A stretch of DNA of 37,381 bases from JABJMC01 sp964459205 (GTDB lineage Bacteria > Patescibacteriota > Gracilibacteria > UBA1369 > UBA12473). The stretch is taken from assembly GCA_964459205.1 (NCBI GenBank), contig CAYWKJ010000010.1, positions 1 through 37,381 on the forward strand. The letters run 5' to 3'. Below the pieces are notes generated by a model, which ran no database searches, had not been told where the DNA came from, and saw nothing but the letters and a program-made list of their open reading frames with translations. Every line of letters begins with the position of its first letter. Position 1 is the first letter of the stretch. The position numbers and the translations under genes are program-made. Shown here piece after piece: positions 34,878-37,381 of the stretch.

Positions 34878-35375
34878 CTATCTGTCGAGAAGGTAATAAA
34901 AAGGCGCAGTATCAGTAGACACACAAGCAGTGGCAGATAAAGGTTCCCAGGTAGTAATAGAGCAATAGTAACCAGTTGTTGTGGAAAGAATTTCGGTTTC
35001 AGTTGCAATTGTATATCCTGATCCGTCAGCTGACATGTAAATGTAGTTTGCCCCACTACAAGTACCAGCAGAAGCTCCCGAAGGAGGAGTTGGGAATGTT
35101 CCCCCAAGATAATCTTCCAAAAGATCTCCAGTCCCAGTACCTGGGGCTAAACACTCTACCGTTGCAGCAACTGGGTAACTTCCAATATCTGCATAATAAA
35201 GCTCCAAAGATGAAGCAATATTACTCAAATCTGCCTTTCTCTGCACATCACGTGCCCTTGCTGGACCTTGAGAAATTCTTGGGACAAGAGCTACGGCCAA
35301 AATACCGATAATCGTAATCACGATCAAAAGCTCGATCAGGGTAAAACCCTTACGTTTTCTAATTGGAACGTTCAT
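34878..35375 (-). CDS. Type IV pilin, copy 1
   Basis: 165 residues. Leader MNVPIRKRKG then FTLIELLIVITIIGILAVAL: the only one of the three with the canonical Gly before the cut. The N-terminal 60 residues are shared with copies 2 and 3, but the C-terminal domain is distinct and shorter, with Cys pairs (VECLAPG, GTCSGAN, YYCSIT, TACVST). It has a good promoter and is followed by a strong terminator, so it is probably expressed separately and could be the major pilin (inference from the separate, strong signals and canonical site). The start is the ATG at 35375, 4-5 nt after CCTCCC. Confidence 0.85.
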   Translation of the reverse strand: MNVPIRKRKGFTLIELLIVITIIGILAVALVPRISQGPARARDVQRKADLSNIASSLELYYADIGSYPVAATVECLAPGTGTGDLLEDYLGGTFPTPPSGASAGTCSGANYIYMSADGSGYTIATETEILSTTTGYYCSITTWEPLSATACVSTDTAPFYYLLDR

Positions 35376-35406
35376 ATTTGGGAGGTTACAAATTTACGTT
35401 ACAACT

Positions 35407-35435
35407 ATTCTACAATAACCACTATTACCTGGCAA
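35407..35435 (-). promoter_or_regulatory. Promoter of pilin copy 1
   Basis: Minus-strand TTGCCA (35435-35430), 17-nt spacer and TAGAAT (35412-35407). Leader about 25 nt. It overlaps the promoter of the divergent pseudopilin gene. Confidence 0.7.
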
Positions 35436-35445
35436 CGTTTTTAGT

Positions 35446-35451
35446 TATAAT
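35446..35451 (+). promoter_or_regulatory. -10 box of the GspH-like gene
   Basis: Perfect TATAAT; the GTG start at 35458 lies 7 nt downstream, predicting a leaderless message. No good -35 is seen (TATTAC at 35423-35428). Confidence 0.55.
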
Positions 35452-35457
35452 AAGAAA

Positions 35458-36006
35458 GTGAAAACCCTCCCAAGGAAAAATCCGCGCGCCTTTACCTTAA
35501 TAGAACTTCTCGTCGTGATGGTCTTAATCGCGATCCTCTCGGCTGTTTCGTATAATGGGATTATTGGAGCTCGCAACCACTCTCGGTTATCGGCCGCAAC
35601 AGATACAGTTGTAGGTGTTATTCAAACCGCGCGCAGTTATGCCCTCTCTAATATGGAGATAGAAATTAGTGACACTGAGTCTTGTGAAGCGCTTTCATAT
35701 GAAGTGGAATTTGATAGCAGCTCAACTCCAAACACTATTACAATATTTGCTAATTTAAGTGATGATTGTTCGGATAGGACCGCCACTTTAATAGAAGAAT
35801 CTTTGTCTGAGGAGATCACCTTGGATATTCGCCCTAGTGCCCCGCCAAGTAACATTGTTTATACCCCACCTTTAGCGGAGGTGTCTTTTGATCCAGACAT
35901 TGTTGCCCCTGATTATTTCAATATTAATATCACCACTGAAAACGCCGATCTATACAAAGTAGTAGATGTTTATCAGATCTCGGGTTTTCCGGAAGTTACT
36001 CATTAA
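35458..36006 (+). CDS. GspH/FimT-like pseudopilin
   Basis: 182 residues from a GTG. The leader (10 basic residues ending RA) precedes FTLIELLVVMVLIAILSAV, a class III signal with Ala before the cut. After the helix comes SRLSAATDTVVGVIQTARSYALSNM, the pattern seen in GspH/FimT-type minor pilins, where this region carries small hydrophobics and ends in a beta-rich domain. No ATG is available nearby and the TATAAT box fits the GTG exactly. It is divergent from pilin copy 1 and its stop overlaps that of pilC by four bases. Probably a minor subunit that primes pilus assembly (family knowledge). Confidence 0.75.
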   Translation: MKTLPRKNPRAFTLIELLVVMVLIAILSAVSYNGIIGARNHSRLSAATDTVVGVIQTARSYALSNMEIEISDTESCEALSYEVEFDSSSTPNTITIFANLSDDCSDRTATLIEESLSEEITLDIRPSAPPSNIVYTPPLAEVSFDPDIVAPDYFNINITTENADLYKVVDVYQISGFPEVTH

Positions 36007-37232
36007 AGAGTCCCAACCACATCAAGTAATCCAAAGATTGGTTGCATCACCGCCACAATCAAACCTCCCACAACCACACCCATGGTTACCATTATAAGTG
36101 GTTCTAGTAGTTTAGACATATTAGCCGCCATTTGATCGACTTCTTCTTCGTAATAATCAGCAACTTTGTCTGCCACTGGAGCAAGTTCTGCAGTTTGTTC
36201 ACCAATGGCGAGCATTGAAACCAGCATTTCCGGGAACAAGAACTTACTATCAGTTAAGTTTTCTGCTAAAGGAATACCTCGAGAAATGTCTTCAGCAGCT
36301 AAAAGTAGCCGTTTGCGATATACCTCGTTACCAACTGCCTCGGCATCAATTTGAAGTCCTTTTACAATTGGAATCCCACTTTGGATCAAGCTACTAAGGC
36401 CACGCGTAAACCTAGAAATCGCCACATATCTTAGTAATAGCCCGAAAACCGGTAAATGCAGCAGTAAGTTATGCCAGTGGTACTTTCCAGAAGGAGTTTT
36501 CTTCCATAAATAAATTAAACCAGCAAAAACTGCCAATCCTCCAAAAATCATTGGATAATAATCCAAAACTGCATCACTAGCGCCCATCAAAAGTCTGGTA
36601 GATAGGGGTAATTCAGCGTTGGACTGAGTAAATAATTCCATAATTTGTGGCACCACAAAGGCTAAAATCACAAACACCGCTCCCACCATAATACTAAATA
36701 CCACAATTGGATAAATCATGGCTCCTTTAATTTTAGCAGTAATAGATGCGCTTTTTTCAACCTGTTTGGCAATTTGTTTAAGAATTTCATTAAGTCGCCC
36801 AGAAGCTTCACCGGCCCTAATCATACCAATTTGAGCATCAGTGAAAATTCCATGAAAATCTTCCATCGCATCAGAAAACTTTTTACCACTTTCTACTTTC
36901 TCGGCTATGGAGCGTACAGCAACTTTAAGTCTAGGATTTTTTAGTTGTTCCGACAAAACAAAAAGCGCCCGAATTAACGGGACTCCAGCCCCAATCATAA
37001 TCGCCAATAATTGAAAGAAAGAAACCTTATCCTTAGATTTAATTGTGGTCATGGAGGCTTGCACGCGATCATTAATATCGTGGTACCAGTCCACTAATCC
37101 TTTTTTAGGCTTTTCAGATTCACTAGCCGCCTGTTCAGCCTCAGATGCTGCTCCAATTTCTAGGATATTAACGTCTTCCATACCATCAGCGGCAGGAGGG
37201 GCTTGGACAGTTTGTTCAGTAGTTGTTTCCAT
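36003..37232 (-). CDS. pilC: Type IV pilus inner-membrane platform protein
   Basis: 409 residues. PilC/GspF forms the inner-membrane platform that couples the PilB motor to pilin assembly. After an acidic N-terminal extension (about 1-60) come two T2SSF domains: the first from KDKVSFFQLLAIMIGAGVPL (about 67-190) and the second from ISRFTRGLSSLIQSGIPIVK (about 270-395), each with the typical GE(A/Q)(S/T) motif (RAGEASGRL, AIGEQTAEL). TM helices are at about 175-198, 222-242 and 378-402. The gene begins 10 nt after pilB ends, so they form an operon. Length is normal for the family. Confidence 0.95.
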   Translation of the reverse strand: METTTEQTVQAPPAADGMEDVNILEIGAASEAEQAASESEKPKKGLVDWYHDINDRVQASMTTIKSKDKVSFFQLLAIMIGAGVPLIRALFVLSEQLKNPRLKVAVRSIAEKVESGKKFSDAMEDFHGIFTDAQIGMIRAGEASGRLNEILKQIAKQVEKSASITAKIKGAMIYPIVVFSIMVGAVFVILAFVVPQIMELFTQSNAELPLSTRLLMGASDAVLDYYPMIFGGLAVFAGLIYLWKKTPSGKYHWHNLLLHLPVFGLLLRYVAISRFTRGLSSLIQSGIPIVKGLQIDAEAVGNEVYRKRLLLAAEDISRGIPLAENLTDSKFLFPEMLVSMLAIGEQTAELAPVADKVADYYEEEVDQMAANMSKLLEPLIMVTMGVVVGGLIVAVMQPIFGLLDVVGTL

Positions 37233-37242
37233 TTATATAAGG

Positions 37243-37381
37243 TTAAGCTTCCATTGGTCTGGCCACTCTATAAACTTCTGGAAGAGTGGTGTTTCCTTGT
37301 AGAGCTTGCAAGATTCCGCTTTGTTCAAGCGTAGTCATGCCAGATTTAATTGCTGATTCTTCGAGTTCCATAATTGATGCC
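37243..37381 (-). CDS. pilB: Type IV pilus assembly ATPase, C-terminal end (cut by window edge)
   Basis: The minus strand ends an open frame with ASIMELEESAIKSGMTTLEQ, continuing SGILQALQGNTTLPEVYRVA and a TAA at 37245-37243. The pattern of a GM-x-TL element, then G.T(T/S)-x-(E/P)EV-x-RV near the C terminus is that of PilB/GspE ATPases, which power pilus extension. Only about 45 residues are in the window and the Walker motifs lie outside, so the call rests on this tail and on the adjoining pilC. Confidence 0.8.
   Translation of the reverse strand, partial: ASIMELEESAIKSGMTTLEQSGILQALQGNTTLPEVYRVARPMEA

Overview
The window looks like a piece of an uncultivated bacterial genome, most plausibly a Patescibacteria/CPR lineage (Peregrinibacteria-like is a guess). 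The reasons are indirect. No gene has a convincing Shine-Dalgarno sequence, and several starts sit about 7 nt after a -10 box (leaderless). A compact type IV pilus cluster lies beside very large secreted proteins with acidic Ca-binding, SLH and MopE-like modules. The standard code fits: TGA is not read through. No 16S, tRNA or CRISPR is present, so taxonomy is inference.

Layout. 1-226 (-) is the 5' end of thrS, preceded at 240-433 by a T-box riboswitch with an ACC (Thr) specifier. A divergent promoter drives a PrsW-family membrane protease (557-1402 +), followed by uvrA (1506-4370 +). 4427-6138 (+) encodes two pilin-like proteins. 6206-9310 (+) is a 1034-aa secreted protein with MopE-like and TSP3-like Ca-binding repeats. 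9360-11426 (+) is a CHASE2-adenylate cyclase with a probable leaderless start. 11565-12697 (+) holds small genes: a NIF3/CutA-like PII-fold protein, a 56-aa excisionase-type HTH protein too short for most gene callers, and a zinc-ribbon protein, with an unusual 312-nt intergenic region.

12780-33478 (-) is the centrepiece: a tightly coupled five-gene operon. It begins with a 16.4-kb gene for a 5455-aa secreted surface protein. This carries an N-terminal gingipain-like fold fragment, many acidic Ca-binding loops, two TSP3-SLH-TSP3 cassettes, Ig-like, FG-GAP and PKD-like modules, and a hydrophobic/proline-rich middle. Four secreted, mainly helical, cysteine-containing proteins of unknown family follow. 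I infer a surface assembly anchored to the S-layer or cell wall; this is the best candidate for an undescribed system.

33682-37381 is a type IV pilus region: three closely related pilins (-), a divergent GspH-like pseudopilin (+), pilC (-) and the 3' end of pilB (-). Pili, the giant operon, the MopE-like protein and the cAMP-type signalling protein together suggest a region devoted to surface attachment and its control, which is inference from neighbourhood.
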